Part shown: positions 16,465 to 26,117 of the stretch, piece by piece
Numbering within the stretch: position 1 is the stretch's first letter
Layout: every line of letters starts with the position of its first letter
Source: Sporosarcina trichiuri
Lineage (GTDB): Bacteria; Bacillota; Bacilli; Bacillales_A; Planococcaceae
Assembly: GCF_030406775.1 (NCBI RefSeq)
Contig: NZ_CP129119.1
Location: 1 to 64,000 of the forward strand
Direction: 5' to 3'
DNA length: 64,000 bases
The notes under the pieces: generated by a model
Seen by the model: the letters and a program-made list of their open reading frames with translations, nothing else
Database searches by the model: none
What the model was told of the DNA's origin: nothing
Position numbers and translations under genes: made by a program

Positions 16465-17831
16465 ATACATTCCGCATGCTTACCAAGAGCACGCCATACA
16501 GAAGATCATTGACAGCCCTGCCGCTGGTTTGTTTTTAGACATGGGCTTGTAGCTTGGGGAAAACAGTCACAACCTTGACAGCCGTCACCGAACTGCTGCA
16601 CAACCACTTCGCCATACATAAGGTGCTGATCATCGCGCCGAAACGAGTGGCCGAGGATACGTGGAGCCGGGAGACCGAGAAGTGGGACCATACCCAGTAC
16701 TTGCGGATCTCGAAAGTGCTGGGCGGCAAAAAGACACGCATAGCTGCCCTGGAAGCTTCAGCCGATCTGTACGTCATCAACCGCGAGAACGTCGACTGGC
16801 TCGTCCAGTATCTTGGAAAGAACTGGCCGTTTGATATGGTCGTGATCGATGAGCTGTCTAGCTTCAAGAGCCCGAGTGCGAAACGGTTCAAGCAGTTGCG
16901 GAAGGTAAGGCCGTTCATCGAGCGCATCGTCGGCCTGACCGGGACACCAGCGCCGAACAGTCTGATCGATCTATGGCCGCAGCTGTACCTGCTGGACCGC
17001 GGGGAGCGTCTCGGCAAGACCATCACCAGCTATCGTGACCGGTACTTCAACCCCGGCCGCCGGGATCCATCCAAACACATCGTCTACACGTGGGACCTGA
17101 AAGCGGGAGCGGAGGACGCCATCCATGAACGGATCGGGGATATCTGCCTCAGCATGAAAGCGAAAGATTACCTGCAGCTGCCGGAACGGGTCGACAACAT
17201 TGTCCGCGTCCAGCTGTCGCCGAAAGAGCGCGAGCTGTATACCCGCCTTGAGCGTGACAAGCTCCTGGAGTTTGATGGGCAGGACGTCATCGCGAACAAT
17301 GCGGCAGCCGTCATGGGGAAATTGCTGCAACTGGCAAACGGCGAAGTGTATGACGATGAGGGCAACACCGTCCGCGTCCATGACCGGAAGCTGGACGCCC
17401 TGGACGACATCATCGAGGAAAGTCAGGGACAGCCGATCCTGCTGTTCTACTCTTACAAGCATGACCGGGATCGGATCAAAGCCCGGTTCCCACAAGCCGA
17501 GGAGCTGGATCAGGCGGACAGCATCAGTCGTTGGAACGCGGGAGCGATCCCGCTGCTGTGCTGCCACCCGGCGAGTGCAGGGCACGGGCTCAACCTGCAG
17601 GACGGCGGACACCTGATCGTGTGGTTCGGATTGACCTGGAGCCTAGAGCTATATCAGCAGGCGAATGCCAGACTGGATCGGCAAGGGCAGACCGAGAGTG
17701 TCATCGTGCATCACATCCTGGCCGCCGATAGTGCGGACGAACAGGTACTGCGAGTGCTGCAGGACAAAGAGCAGGGGCAAGACGCCTTGCTGGAAGCTGT
17801 CAAAGCGAGAATCGAACAAGCGAAAGGGTGA
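16457..17831 (+). pseudogene. SNF2/DEAD-like helicase broken inside Walker A
   Basis: Starting at ATG 16457 the protein reads up to LFLDMGL and then meets TAG at 16550. Seven extra bases (TAGCTTG, 16550-16556, just after an existing GCTTG) shift the frame; removing them restores the expected DMGLGKT Walker A. The remaining 425 codons (from TTG 16554) carry the other helicase parts: VVIDELSSFKS (Walker B/DExx), LTGTPAPN, and the C-terminal helicase domain with ASAGHGLNLQ and ANARLDRQGQ. The ATPase is probably inactive unless translation re-initiates or the base count is a sequencing error. Confidence 0.75.
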
Positions 17832-17837
17832 CTGTGG

Positions 17838-18200
17838 GTGCTGCCATATAAACACTACAAGGATTTACTGCATGAAATCGAACTGTTGGAAATCCTGATC
17901 AAGCAAGCGGAAGCTGAACGGATGGAGTGGGACTTTGAAGGGCGTCTCGGTAGCCGGGTGCGGATGGATATCGCTGCACAGAAACTGGACAGGCTGGCCG
18001 AACGGATTGAGGAGCTGTCGGAGGAGCTGGATCAGCGCGAGGAGCACCGGAAGCATATCGAGCACAAGCTGGGGGAGTTCCAGTCGATCGAGTACCGAGT
18101 GGCGTACAAACGCTTCGTCGAAAACAAACGGCTGGAGGTCATCGCGGAGGAAATGGGGTACTCCCTGGCCTGGATCAAGAAGGTCTCTGCGCGTATTTGA
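17838..18200 (+). CDS. Phage late regulator-like helix-turn-helix protein
   Basis: A 120-residue protein, GTG start behind GAAAGGGTG. A long charged coiled coil (residues 10-80) is followed by YKRFVENKRLEVIAEEMGYSLAWIKKVSARI, a sigma-region-4-like helix-turn-helix. Position immediately before terminase matches ArpU/RinA-type activators of late phage transcription. Function is inferred from place and fold. Confidence 0.65.
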   Translation: MLPYKHYKDLLHEIELLEILIKQAEAERMEWDFEGRLGSRVRMDIAAQKLDRLAERIEELSEELDQREEHRKHIEHKLGEFQSIEYRVAYKRFVENKRLEVIAEEMGYSLAWIKKVSARI

Positions 18201-18305
18201 AAAGAGTATACTTTTTGTATACCTACTTTTTTAGCGGGAAGTGTTAAGGTATAGGTGCGCATCTGTACTCTACCTCTACCCAAACAGGCGCACATTCCTC
18301 CTTCT

Positions 18306-18337
18306 CCCTTCCTGCTTGAGCCGCAGGGAGGGTTTTT
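18306..18337 (+). terminator. Intrinsic terminator before terminase
   Basis: A 10-bp stem with one G-T pair (CCCTTCCTGC 18306-18315; GCAGGGAGGG 18323-18332) and five T. It separates early/regulatory genes from the packaging operon. Confidence 0.75.
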
Positions 18338-18381
18338 ACATATGTCTGACAAAGCGACTAGCGTGAAAGCGGTGATACGAT

Positions 18382-18816
18382 GTGAAATTAACGGTAAAGC
18401 AACAAAAGTTTGCGGATTATTATATTGAGACAGGTAACGCGTCAGAGTCTGCCAGAAAAGCAGGTTACAGTAAAACCTATGCAACTACGCATGTATATAA
18501 GCTGCTAGATAATGCTAGAATTCGGGATTATGTCGATAAGCGAATGGCCGAGCTGGCGTCTGAACGGATCGCCGATCAAACGGAGATCCTGGAGCTGCTG
18601 ACGGCAATCGCCCGCGGACAGGTCACGGAAGAAGTCCTGATCGGGACCGGAAAAGGTGCACAGACCATCACAGATATGGACGTGGACGCTTCCAACCGAA
18701 TCAAAGCGGCTGAGCTGCTCGGCAAGCGATATGCCATGTGGACAGAGAAGCAGCAGGTCGATGTAGCAGGTGCGGTCACCTTTGTCGATGATATTGGTGA
18801 TGCGGATGAAGCGTAA
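18382..18816 (+). CDS. Terminase small subunit
   Basis: A 144-residue protein of the Terminase_2 family that would recognise the packaging site and load the large subunit. The N-terminal LTVKQQKFADYYIETGNASE followed by SARKAGYSKTYA is the typical DNA-binding segment; ITDMDVDASNRIKAAELLGKRY is the family's oligomerisation section. GTG start; the ribosome site is weak. It overlaps the large subunit gene by 11 bases. Confidence 0.88.
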   Translation: MKLTVKQQKFADYYIETGNASESARKAGYSKTYATTHVYKLLDNARIRDYVDKRMAELASERIADQTEILELLTAIARGQVTEEVLIGTGKGAQTITDMDVDASNRIKAAELLGKRYAMWTEKQQVDVAGAVTFVDDIGDADEA

Positions 18817-20071
18817 GCTGTCCGAGTTCCTGCCGAAAGCCTTTCATCCGGTCTGGCGTGCCGCGATTTCACCTGACATCCTGAACATCGTTTGCAAAGG
18901 TGGCCGGGGCTCTGGAAAGTCTTCTGATGTGGCGCACATCTTCGTGCAGCTGCTGATGCGCTATCCGGCAAACGCCATCGGCATCCGGAAGGTCGACAAC
19001 ACGATCGAGCTGTCCATCTTCGAGCAGATCAAGTGGGCTATCAGCGAACAGGGCGTCAGTCATCTGTTCAAGGTCAACAAGTCGCCGATGCGGATTACTT
19101 ACCTGCCCCGCGGCAATTATATGGTGTTCCGAGGGGCGCAAGAACCGGAACGGATCAAGTCCCTCAAATCAGCCAACTACCCGTTCGCCTTTGCGTGGAT
19201 CGAGGAGCTGGCTGAATTTAAAACTGAAGACGAAGTGACGACCATCACCAACTCCCTGCTACGGGGAGAACTGGCTGATGGTCTTTTCTATAAGTTTTTC
19301 TTCAGCTACAACCCGCCAAAGCGGAAACAGTCTTGGGTGAACAAGAAATACGAGACGTCCTTCCAGCCGGCGAATACGTTTGTGCATCACAGCACCTACC
19401 TGGACAACCCGTTCATCTCGAAGCAGTTCATCGAGGAGGCGGAAGCGGCCCGGGAGCGTAACCCGAAACGATATGACTGGGAGTACGGCGGGGAAGCCGT
19501 CGGATCCGGCGTGGTGCCGTTCGACAACCTGCAGGTGGAAGCCGGCAGCATAACCGATGAGATGGTTGACCGGTTTGACAACATCCGTCAAGGCGTCGAC
19601 TTCGGGTATGGCCCGGATCCGCTGGCCTTCGTCCGCTGGCACTATGACAAAAAGCGGAACGGCATCTATGCAGTCGATGAGCTGTACGACCACAAGGTGA
19701 GCAACCGCAACCTGGCTAAGTGGATCATCGGCAAAGGCTATCAGTCGACCGAGCTGACAGCGGAGAGTGCGGAGCCGAAGTCCATCGATGAGCTGAAGAA
19801 GGAACACGGCATCCGCCGGATCCATGCTGCGAAGAAAGGTCCCGATTCTGTCGAGTACGGCGAACAGTGGCTGGATGACCTGGACTTCATCTGCATCGAT
19901 CCACAGCGGACGCCGAACATTGCGAAAGAGTTTGAGAACATCGACTATCAGACGGATCGGGACGGCAATCCGCTCCCTCGTCTGGAAGATAAGAATAACC
20001 ATACGATTGACGCGACACGGTATGCGTTTGAGCGCGATATGAAGCGCCCATCCGTATCCGTGCTGAAGTGA
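18806..20071 (+). CDS. Terminase large subunit
   Basis: A 421-residue packaging motor and nuclease (Terminase_3/PBSX type). ATPase: Walker A GGRGSGKSS near residue 33 and Walker B FAWIEELAEF near 131. The nuclease domain includes GVDFGYGPDPLAF (about 255), AESAEPKSIDEL (about 312) and NHTIDATRYAFE at the end, which give the metal-binding acids. Start chosen at MKRKL, matching homologues; ATG 18800 is an alternative. Confidence 0.92.
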   Translation: MKRKLSEFLPKAFHPVWRAAISPDILNIVCKGGRGSGKSSDVAHIFVQLLMRYPANAIGIRKVDNTIELSIFEQIKWAISEQGVSHLFKVNKSPMRITYLPRGNYMVFRGAQEPERIKSLKSANYPFAFAWIEELAEFKTEDEVTTITNSLLRGELADGLFYKFFFSYNPPKRKQSWVNKKYETSFQPANTFVHHSTYLDNPFISKQFIEEAEAARERNPKRYDWEYGGEAVGSGVVPFDNLQVEAGSITDEMVDRFDNIRQGVDFGYGPDPLAFVRWHYDKKRNGIYAVDELYDHKVSNRNLAKWIIGKGYQSTELTAESAEPKSIDELKKEHGIRRIHAAKKGPDSVEYGEQWLDDLDFICIDPQRTPNIAKEFENIDYQTDRDGNPLPRLEDKNNHTIDATRYAFERDMKRPSVSVLK

Positions 20072-20082
20072 GGTGACTACAT

Positions 20083-21525
20083 ATGCTGCTGGAGGACCTG
20101 TACCGTCCCCGCTGGCATGAGAGGATGGTGGACGTGATTACAGATATGGTAGATGGCGTGATCACCGATGATGAGGTCATGCTGCAAGAGATACAGAAAT
20201 GGCTGAACAGCGATACCCGGAAGAACATGCTGACCGGAGAGCGCTATTATCTGAATCAGCCGGATATCCTGGAAGATAAGGTTCAGCCGATTGACTGGAA
20301 GAGTAACCAGAAGCTGACGCACGACTTCGTGAAGAAGCTGGTCAATCAAAAGATCGGCTATCTGCTGTCGAAAGAGCCATCGTTCGGGACGGAGAATGAA
20401 GAGTTTCACGATGTGCTGACAGACAGGTTTGACCGCGGGCTGCTGAAGAAAATCAAGAACGTCGGCAAGGAAGCGATCAACAAAGGCATCGCGTACCTGT
20501 ATCCCTACATCAGCGAGACGGGACGGCTGTCCTTTACCAAGTTCCCGTCGGAACAGATCATCCCGAACTGGGCGGACAACGAACACATGGAAGTACTGTC
20601 GTTCTGCCGTGTGTATGAGGAGACGTACTACGACGGCAGGCAGGAGAAGATCCGCACCAAGGTGGAGTTCTATCATGAGAACGGTATCCAGTTCTTCCTG
20701 CTCGAAGCGGGCAAGCTGATTCCGGACGTCGAGGCAGGCATCGAAGCGCCGCACTTCTATATCGGCGATACCGGGCACAACTGGGAGAAGATTCCCCTCA
20801 TCCACTTCAAGTACAACGAAGAGGAACAGCCGCTCATTGACTCCATCAAAGAGCTGATCGACAACTACAACCTGCAGGCGTCTACCAATGCCGATCTGCT
20901 GGCGGATACACCTAACTTTATCTACAAGCTGGTCAATTACGGTGGGCAGGATCTCGCTGAGTTCCTCTCCGACCTGCAGAAGTACCGGGCCGTCAAGACA
21001 GATGAGAACGGCGATGTCGACAAGCTGCAGGCCGATATCCGCACGGAAGCCGTGGAGAAAGAACTGGACCGCAACCGGAACTCCATATACGAGTTCGGCC
21101 GCGGGGTCGATACCCGGGACGTCAATCTTCGGGATGCGTCCGGTGTCGCGCTCCGCTTCCGGTATTCCGATCTCGACATGGACTGCAATATCCTTGAAGC
21201 GGAGTTCCAGTCATCGATTGAACACATGCTCTGGTTCATCACGCACTACTACCTGATGACAGAGGGGCAGGACTTCACCGAGGAATCGGTCAATGTCGTT
21301 TTCAACCGGGACATCATCATCTCAGAGCCGGAAGCCATCGAGTCCTGTGAAAAGTCGGTCGGCATCCTGGATGATAAGACGATCCGGGAGAATCACCCAT
21401 GGTACACCGACGCCGTGGAAGAGCGTCTGAAGCAGCAGAAGGCTGAGGAAGAGCGTGCGTATGCCGAGTACGCTGACGAGTTTTCGAGAAAGCAAGCGGA
21501 AGATGTGAGTGACGATGGCGAGTAA
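20083..21525 (+). CDS. Portal protein (SPP1 gp6-like)
   Basis: A 480-residue portal of the SPP1 Gp6-like family, which forms the ring for DNA entry and head-tail joining. Family-like features are the N-terminal LTHDFVKKLVNQKIGYLLS, the central IPLIHFKYNEEEQPLIDSIK and a Glu/Lys-rich C-terminus. Located directly after terminase. AGGTGACTACAT ribosome site. Confidence 0.92.
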   Translation: MLLEDLYRPRWHERMVDVITDMVDGVITDDEVMLQEIQKWLNSDTRKNMLTGERYYLNQPDILEDKVQPIDWKSNQKLTHDFVKKLVNQKIGYLLSKEPSFGTENEEFHDVLTDRFDRGLLKKIKNVGKEAINKGIAYLYPYISETGRLSFTKFPSEQIIPNWADNEHMEVLSFCRVYEETYYDGRQEKIRTKVEFYHENGIQFFLLEAGKLIPDVEAGIEAPHFYIGDTGHNWEKIPLIHFKYNEEEQPLIDSIKELIDNYNLQASTNADLLADTPNFIYKLVNYGGQDLAEFLSDLQKYRAVKTDENGDVDKLQADIRTEAVEKELDRNRNSIYEFGRGVDTRDVNLRDASGVALRFRYSDLDMDCNILEAEFQSSIEHMLWFITHYYLMTEGQDFTEESVNVVFNRDIIISEPEAIESCEKSVGILDDKTIRENHPWYTDAVEERLKQQKAEEERAYAEYADEFSRKQAEDVSDDGE

Positions 21526-22546
21526 GCAATACTGGCAGACCCGCTCGGAACAACGGGAGCTGGAAGCGCAGCTTGCGGCCAGCAAATACCTCGCCAAGAT
21601 GGACGAGCGCATCCGGGAAGCGCAGCAGGACATTCTGCAGCAGATCGAGGTCTTCTATAGCCGTTATGCTGTGGAGAATCAGATCAGCTTGACGGAAGCG
21701 CGGAAGTACCTGACCAGCACGGAGCTGAAGGAGTTCAAGCGCATTAACCTGAAACGCTTCCGGGAGATGTCACTGGCCGGCAATCCGGACTATGAACGCC
21801 TGCTGCATGCCGTCAGCTACCGGGCGCGCATCAGCCGTCTGGAAGCGCTGAACTTGAACCTGGAGCTGACGATGGCCGATCTGTACGGCGGTGCGAACGG
21901 CCTGCAGCAGTACACATATACCGGGTTGGCAGACGTCTACACCAACTCGTTCTATAAGACGCTGTATGACTTCAGCCAGGCAGGTGCTACTCTTGGTGCT
22001 GTGACGGCATTGACCAACGAGACCGTGAAAGAGGCACTCGCCTACAACTGGAGTGGCAAGGAGTTCAGCAAGCGCGTCTGGGGTCACCAGAAGCAGACGC
22101 AGCAGGCTATCCGGAAAGAGCTGGAGCGCACCTTCGCATCCGGCCGTTCGCTGGATAAAACAGCACGTGCCATCATGAAGGTCACGGACAGCAGCTACTC
22201 CCGTGCAGAAGCGCTGGTGCGGACGGAAGCGAACTTCTTCCACAACTCGGCGGCTCATGCGGCGTACGGGGAAGCTGGTATCGACCGCTATGAGATCCTG
22301 GCGACACTCGACCATCGCACGTCTTCCATCTGCCGCAAGCAGGACGGCAAGATTTATGCCGAGAAGGACTACAAAGCTGGGGAGACCGCTCCGCCGTTTC
22401 ACGTGCGCTGCCGTTCGACGACGATCCCCTACTTCGATGAATCGGAGTACATGCAGGACGAGAAGCGGCAATCCGCCGACGGCCTGATCGACAAGATGAC
22501 TTACGAGGAATGGTTCGACATGACGGTGAAAACAGAGGAGGAGTGA
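21515..22546 (+). CDS. Minor capsid/head morphogenesis protein (Mu gpF / SPP1 gp7-like)
   Basis: A 343-residue protein. The C-terminal domain is typical: RAEALVRTEANFFHNSA, then LDHRTSSICRKQDGK and PPFHVRCRSTTIPY, with a CxxC...HxRCRS arrangement seen in phage Mu F-like proteins. It is thought to act in early head assembly or DNA entry. ATG 21515 is preferred to GTG 21509. Overlaps the end of the portal gene. Confidence 0.88.
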   Translation: MASKQYWQTRSEQRELEAQLAASKYLAKMDERIREAQQDILQQIEVFYSRYAVENQISLTEARKYLTSTELKEFKRINLKRFREMSLAGNPDYERLLHAVSYRARISRLEALNLNLELTMADLYGGANGLQQYTYTGLADVYTNSFYKTLYDFSQAGATLGAVTALTNETVKEALAYNWSGKEFSKRVWGHQKQTQQAIRKELERTFASGRSLDKTARAIMKVTDSSYSRAEALVRTEANFFHNSAAHAAYGEAGIDRYEILATLDHRTSSICRKQDGKIYAEKDYKAGETAPPFHVRCRSTTIPYFDESEYMQDEKRQSADGLIDKMTYEEWFDMTVKTEEE

Positions 22547-22550
22547 TTCA

Positions 22551-22775
22551 GTGGCGAGTTTCCAGGAAGCCAAGCAGCGGAAAGAGTACGGCACCTCCGT
22601 TCATCAAGTGCTCGACTCCTTCCGTAAAGACGCGGACAACATGTCCTGTGTAGTCGTGGTCAGCATCGACCAGAATCGCAGTGTCCAGTTTGGGTATGCG
22701 GGACCGAATACCGCTGAAATGGTGGGCATCACAGAAGTTGTGAAGACGCATCTGATCGATCTGATGCGGGAGTAA
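22551..22775 (+). CDS. Small hypothetical head-module protein
   Basis: Seventy-four residues, GTG start behind GGAGGAGTG. It has a mixed alpha/beta sequence (SCVVVVSIDQNRSVQFGYAG) without known motifs. Small proteins between head morphogenesis and scaffold genes are common in this phage type. The 94 bases after it, before the scaffold gene, hold no clear feature. Confidence 0.6.
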   Translation: MASFQEAKQRKEYGTSVHQVLDSFRKDADNMSCVVVVSIDQNRSVQFGYAGPNTAEMVGITEVVKTHLIDLMRE

Positions 22776-22869
22776 CCCCTCGACTTTTTCGCTCTCTTGA
22801 AGTCGTTAAAGAACAAGGCAAACACCCTACCGTGCCGTTGCACGTAAAAAGCGAATAGGAGGAAGCAGC

Positions 22870-23457
22870 ATGAATAAAGAGCAGTTAAAAGCCCTCGGCC
22901 TGACCGATGAGCAAGCCGACCAGGTGATCGCAGGCTATGGCCAAATGATCCCGAAGAGCCGTTTGGACGACAAAATCGAGGAAGTGAAAAGCCTGAACGC
23001 CACCATCGCCGACCGTGACAAGCAGCTGAAAGAGCTGAAGAAGGTCGATGCGGAAGGGCTGCAAGCGAAGATCACAGAACTGGAAGAGTCGAACAAAAAG
23101 GCAAAGGCAGAATACGAAGAGAAGCTGAAAGCGACTCAGCTGAACAGCGCGGTCAAACTGGCGCTGGCAGGGAAAGTGCATGACGCGGATCTCGTCGCCG
23201 GCCTGATCGACGGCAAGACCATCGAACTGGATCAAGACGGCAAGGTCACCAAAGGACTCGACGAGCAGCTGAAGACGCTGCAGGAAGCGAAGTCCTTTTT
23301 GTTTTTGCCGAAAGAAGCACCTGCTGATCCACCTGCCCCGAGAGGCACCAAGCCGGCAGAGGGCAATCCCGCCGGAAAGCCTGCGGCAAGTGTCGGAGCT
23401 AGCTTTGCCCAGCAGATGAACGAGCAGCACAAGCCAGAAAATAACCCATGGAGCTAA
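22870..23457 (+). CDS. Capsid scaffold protein (GP20-like)
   Basis: A 195-residue scaffold of the phage minor structural GP20 type. It has an N-terminal SRLDDKIEEVKSLN region, a strong coiled coil (residues about 38-95), a LALAGKVHDADLVAGLID segment and a Pro-rich C-terminus ending NNPWS. Scaffolds guide procapsid assembly and are absent from the mature head. ATAGGAGGAAGCAGC ribosome site; the capsid gene follows. Confidence 0.85.
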   Translation: MNKEQLKALGLTDEQADQVIAGYGQMIPKSRLDDKIEEVKSLNATIADRDKQLKELKKVDAEGLQAKITELEESNKKAKAEYEEKLKATQLNSAVKLALAGKVHDADLVAGLIDGKTIELDQDGKVTKGLDEQLKTLQEAKSFLFLPKEAPADPPAPRGTKPAEGNPAGKPAASVGASFAQQMNEQHKPENNPWS

Positions 23458-23472
23458 GAAAGGAGCATTTAC

Positions 23473-23784
23473 ATGTACGTAAAAGACTACGGCAAGCGTG
23501 AAGACATCAACTTCCTTGCCAGCGCAGATGTAACAAGTTTCACTGAACAGATCAGTGACACCGGAGTGGCAGCCGACGAGAACGGCCGCAAGATCGTGAA
23601 GGCTGGCACCGTATGGCCGAAGAATGATGCAACAGCGAAAGGTCTCGTCTACACCGATGTGGACGTCACCAACGGCCCTCAGCCGGGAGCTGTCCTGTAC
23701 GAGGCATGGGTCATCGAAGAGCGCCTACCGGTTGCGATCGACGCCCTCGCCAAGCCCGAACTCAAAGGCATCAAATTCCGATAA
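23473..23784 (+). CDS. Head decoration-like protein
   Basis: A 103-residue beta-rich protein between scaffold and major capsid. Motifs such as GRKIVKAGTVWPKND and KGLVYTDVDVTNGPQPGAVL resemble phage head stabilising/decoration proteins related to lambda gpD. AAAGGAGCATTTAC ribosome site. The assignment rests on length, place and these segments. Confidence 0.7.
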   Translation: MYVKDYGKREDINFLASADVTSFTEQISDTGVAADENGRKIVKAGTVWPKNDATAKGLVYTDVDVTNGPQPGAVLYEAWVIEERLPVAIDALAKPELKGIKFR

Positions 23785-23811
23785 TCTATCAAAGAATGGA
23801 GCGAAACAACT

Positions 23812-24834
23812 ATGGCAAGTATCCTTGAACTGTTCAGCACCAAAGAAGTCCTGAACTATCAGCAGAACCGTCAGTACCCGGCATTGCTCGGGGAGACGTT
23901 GTTCCCGGAAGTGAAAAAGCAGTCCCTTGAATTCGACATGATCAAAGGCGGCAACGCACTACCAGTCGTGGCATCTGTCCATGCGTTCGATACTGAGGCG
24001 GAGATCGGCAGCCGTGAAGCCAGCAAAATGGCGATCGAGCTGGCACTCGTCAAGCGGAAGATGCAGCTCAAAGAGAAGGACATCATCGCCATCGAACAGC
24101 CGCGTAACGCTGCCGAACAGCAGTACCTCATGTCGCAGGTCTACAATGACATCGACGTCTTGACGGCAGGTGTCCGCGCTCGTATTGAAGCGATGCGGAT
24201 GGAAGTCCTCTCGACCGGTAAGGTCACACTGGACGAGAACGGTCTCGACATGGTCGTCGACTACGGCGTCCCTGCGGCAAACAAAGAAGCCCTGTCCGGT
24301 ACAGGCCTCTGGACGGCCGAGACAGCGGATCCGATCGAAGACCTGATGCGCTGGGCAGATAGCCTGTCTGCTCGTCCGACACGTGCCTTGACATCAACAG
24401 CGGTCCTCTCCGCTCTGCTACGCCATCCGAAGATCGTCGGAGCTCTGTTCGGGCGCGACTCCATGCGCGTCGCTACACGGAACGACCTGAACGCGTTCAT
24501 GCAGCAGCATGACCTGCCGACGATTGCCGTCTACGACGCGCAGTACCGCAAGCAGGAGAAGAACGGTACCTACACGAAGCACCGCTACCTGCCGAAGAAC
24601 TCGTTCGTCATGTTCGGCGACGGTCAGCTGGGTGAGACGCTCTACGGCCCAACACCAGAAGAGAATCGCTTGGTACGTGATCCAGCTGTCCAGGAACAGC
24701 AGATCGGGAAAGTCCTCGCGATGGTCTACGAGGAGAACCTCGATCCGGTCAGCACTTGGACAAAAGCTGTCGCAACTGCGATGCCATCCTTCCCAGCTGC
24801 CGATGAAGTGTTCCAGGCACAGCCTATCTTGTAA
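23812..24834 (+). CDS. Major capsid protein (gpE-like)
   Basis: A 340-residue major head protein of the Phage_cap_E type. Characteristic parts are the N-terminal ALLGETLFPEVKKQSLEF, the LVKRKMQLKEKDI segment, and a C-terminal section with YGPTPEE followed by later EENLDPVSTWTKAVA and AMPSFPAADEV. About 400 copies would form an icosahedral shell if T=7. It follows scaffold and decoration genes as expected. Confidence 0.9.
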   Translation: MASILELFSTKEVLNYQQNRQYPALLGETLFPEVKKQSLEFDMIKGGNALPVVASVHAFDTEAEIGSREASKMAIELALVKRKMQLKEKDIIAIEQPRNAAEQQYLMSQVYNDIDVLTAGVRARIEAMRMEVLSTGKVTLDENGLDMVVDYGVPAANKEALSGTGLWTAETADPIEDLMRWADSLSARPTRALTSTAVLSALLRHPKIVGALFGRDSMRVATRNDLNAFMQQHDLPTIAVYDAQYRKQEKNGTYTKHRYLPKNSFVMFGDGQLGETLYGPTPEENRLVRDPAVQEQQIGKVLAMVYEENLDPVSTWTKAVATAMPSFPAADEVFQAQPIL

Positions 24835-24848
24835 AGGAGTGAAACCCC

Positions 24849-25004
24849 TTGGCAAACGTCAAAGTGAACGACATCCCGGTGCGGTACGAGAACGAAACGT
24901 ATCCGCCGGGTGCGGAGTTTGAGATGAAAGACGAGCACATCAACGAACGCCTGGTGACGGTCGTCGAGAAGAAGACGGAGAAGAAAGCTCCGGCGAAGAA
25001 GTAA
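24849..25004 (+). CDS. 51-residue head-module peptide
   Basis: A TTG start behind AAAGGAGTGAAACC opens 51 codons: a beta-like half (VKVNDIPVRYENETYPPG) and a Lys/Glu/Ala tail. The fold may be a small head-tail joining accessory protein. The stop is followed after 12 bases by the next gene. Confidence 0.6.
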   Translation: MANVKVNDIPVRYENETYPPGAEFEMKDEHINERLVTVVEKKTEKKAPAKK

Positions 25005-25016
25005 GGAGGGGCCGCA

Positions 25017-25361
25017 GTGGACGTATTCGACATCGTGAAAGCCAAGCTCCCCGGGCCGCTGGATGAAACGGTCCTGGCCCTGCAGATCGCAGAAGTCGGG
25101 GAGCACATCAAGAACTACACCAATCAGACGACTGTACCGGACGGTCTCAAGTTCGTGCATGCGAACATGGTCGTCGACCTGTACAACGCGGACAAGCGCC
25201 GCGCTGATCCGGAAGGACAGACGGCCGTCTCCTCCGTCAAAGAGGGAGACGTCACCGTCCAGTTCGGCAGCGTCAAGGTGGACAGCCGGGAGCGGGCGAT
25301 GGAACGGATGCTGTATGACTACGCCCCCCAGCTGAACAAATTTCGACGGATGAGGTGGTAG
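25017..25361 (+). CDS. Head-tail connector protein
   Basis: A 114-residue protein, GTG start behind AAGGAGGGGCC. The helical pattern ALQIAEVGEHIKNYTNQ and MVVDLYNADK resembles adaptor proteins that bind below the portal (gp15/gp6-like). Position between capsid and tail genes supports this. Confidence 0.7.
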   Translation: MDVFDIVKAKLPGPLDETVLALQIAEVGEHIKNYTNQTTVPDGLKFVHANMVVDLYNADKRRADPEGQTAVSSVKEGDVTVQFGSVKVDSRERAMERMLYDYAPQLNKFRRMRW

Positions 25362-25362
25362 G

Positions 25363-25719
25363 ATGAACGTCCAAGACATCATGCGGAAGGCCATACCTGC
25401 CGTTGAGTTTATGTATGACCGTACAGCCGCTGTGAAGCGTCATACGGAGTATGTAAAGCCGTCCGGGGCTACCGGTCAGCGATGGGAGGGCATCCACCCT
25501 GCCGTGCCGTGTCGGCTGTCTGCGCCGTCTCTCAGCAATACCAATCAAGGCGTCGTGAACAAGATCGATTACGACGTCAAGATGATCTGCTCCGCCGACT
25601 TTCTGATTCTCCCCGGTGACGTGATCACGGTGGACGGCCGAGAGTACACCAGCGCGAATGAGCCGTTCGTGTACGTCTCTCACCAGGAAGTCGCACTGAC
25701 CCGGAAAGGTACAGCCTGA
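25363..25719 (+). CDS. Head closure / adaptor protein
   Basis: A 118-residue beta-rich protein. YDRTAAVKRHTEY and VPCRLSAPSL near the start, then LPGDVITVDGREYT, fit phage head-closure proteins (SPP1 gp16-like) that seal the connector after packaging. Overlaps the next start by one base (TGATG). Confidence 0.65.
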   Translation: MNVQDIMRKAIPAVEFMYDRTAAVKRHTEYVKPSGATGQRWEGIHPAVPCRLSAPSLSNTNQGVVNKIDYDVKMICSADFLILPGDVITVDGREYTSANEPFVYVSHQEVALTRKGTA

Positions 25720-26117
25720 TGGGCTTTGAATTCGGACAAGTCGCGGAGTTGCGGGACAAGGTGAAAGAGTTCCGGATCGCATCCGGTCGTGTGCATGACA
25801 AGATCGCCCGCCGAGTCGCGCTGCTTGCCATCCGGAAAGTGAAGCTGATGACGCCGGTTGATACCGGGGACTTGCGGAACAACTGGCAGTTTCAAGTGGT
25901 GAAGAAAGGCGATGTCTACGTCATCGTCATCTTCAACCAGGTGGAATACGCCTCGTTCGTTGAGAGCGGCCACCGGATTGTCGTTGCGGGGCGGACGGTC
26001 GGATGGGTGGAAGGCCGCTTCATGCTGAAGCTGACGATGGGTGAACTGGAGTCGATCGCTCCGAGAATGTGGGAACGCGAGATCGAGAGGGAGATGAGAC
26101 GAATCTTTGGTCAATGA
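25719..26117 (+). CDS. HK97 gp10-type tail-connector protein
   Basis: A 132-residue member of the HK97 gp10 family. The key segment is VKLMTPVDTGDLRNNWQ (residues about 43-59), followed by NQVEYASFVESGHRI. These proteins lie at the head-tail interface and help tail completion. The 3' end overlaps the next gene by 11 bases. Confidence 0.85.
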   Translation: MGFEFGQVAELRDKVKEFRIASGRVHDKIARRVALLAIRKVKLMTPVDTGDLRNNWQFQVVKKGDVYVIVIFNQVEYASFVESGHRIVVAGRTVGWVEGRFMLKLTMGELESIAPRMWEREIEREMRRIFGQ

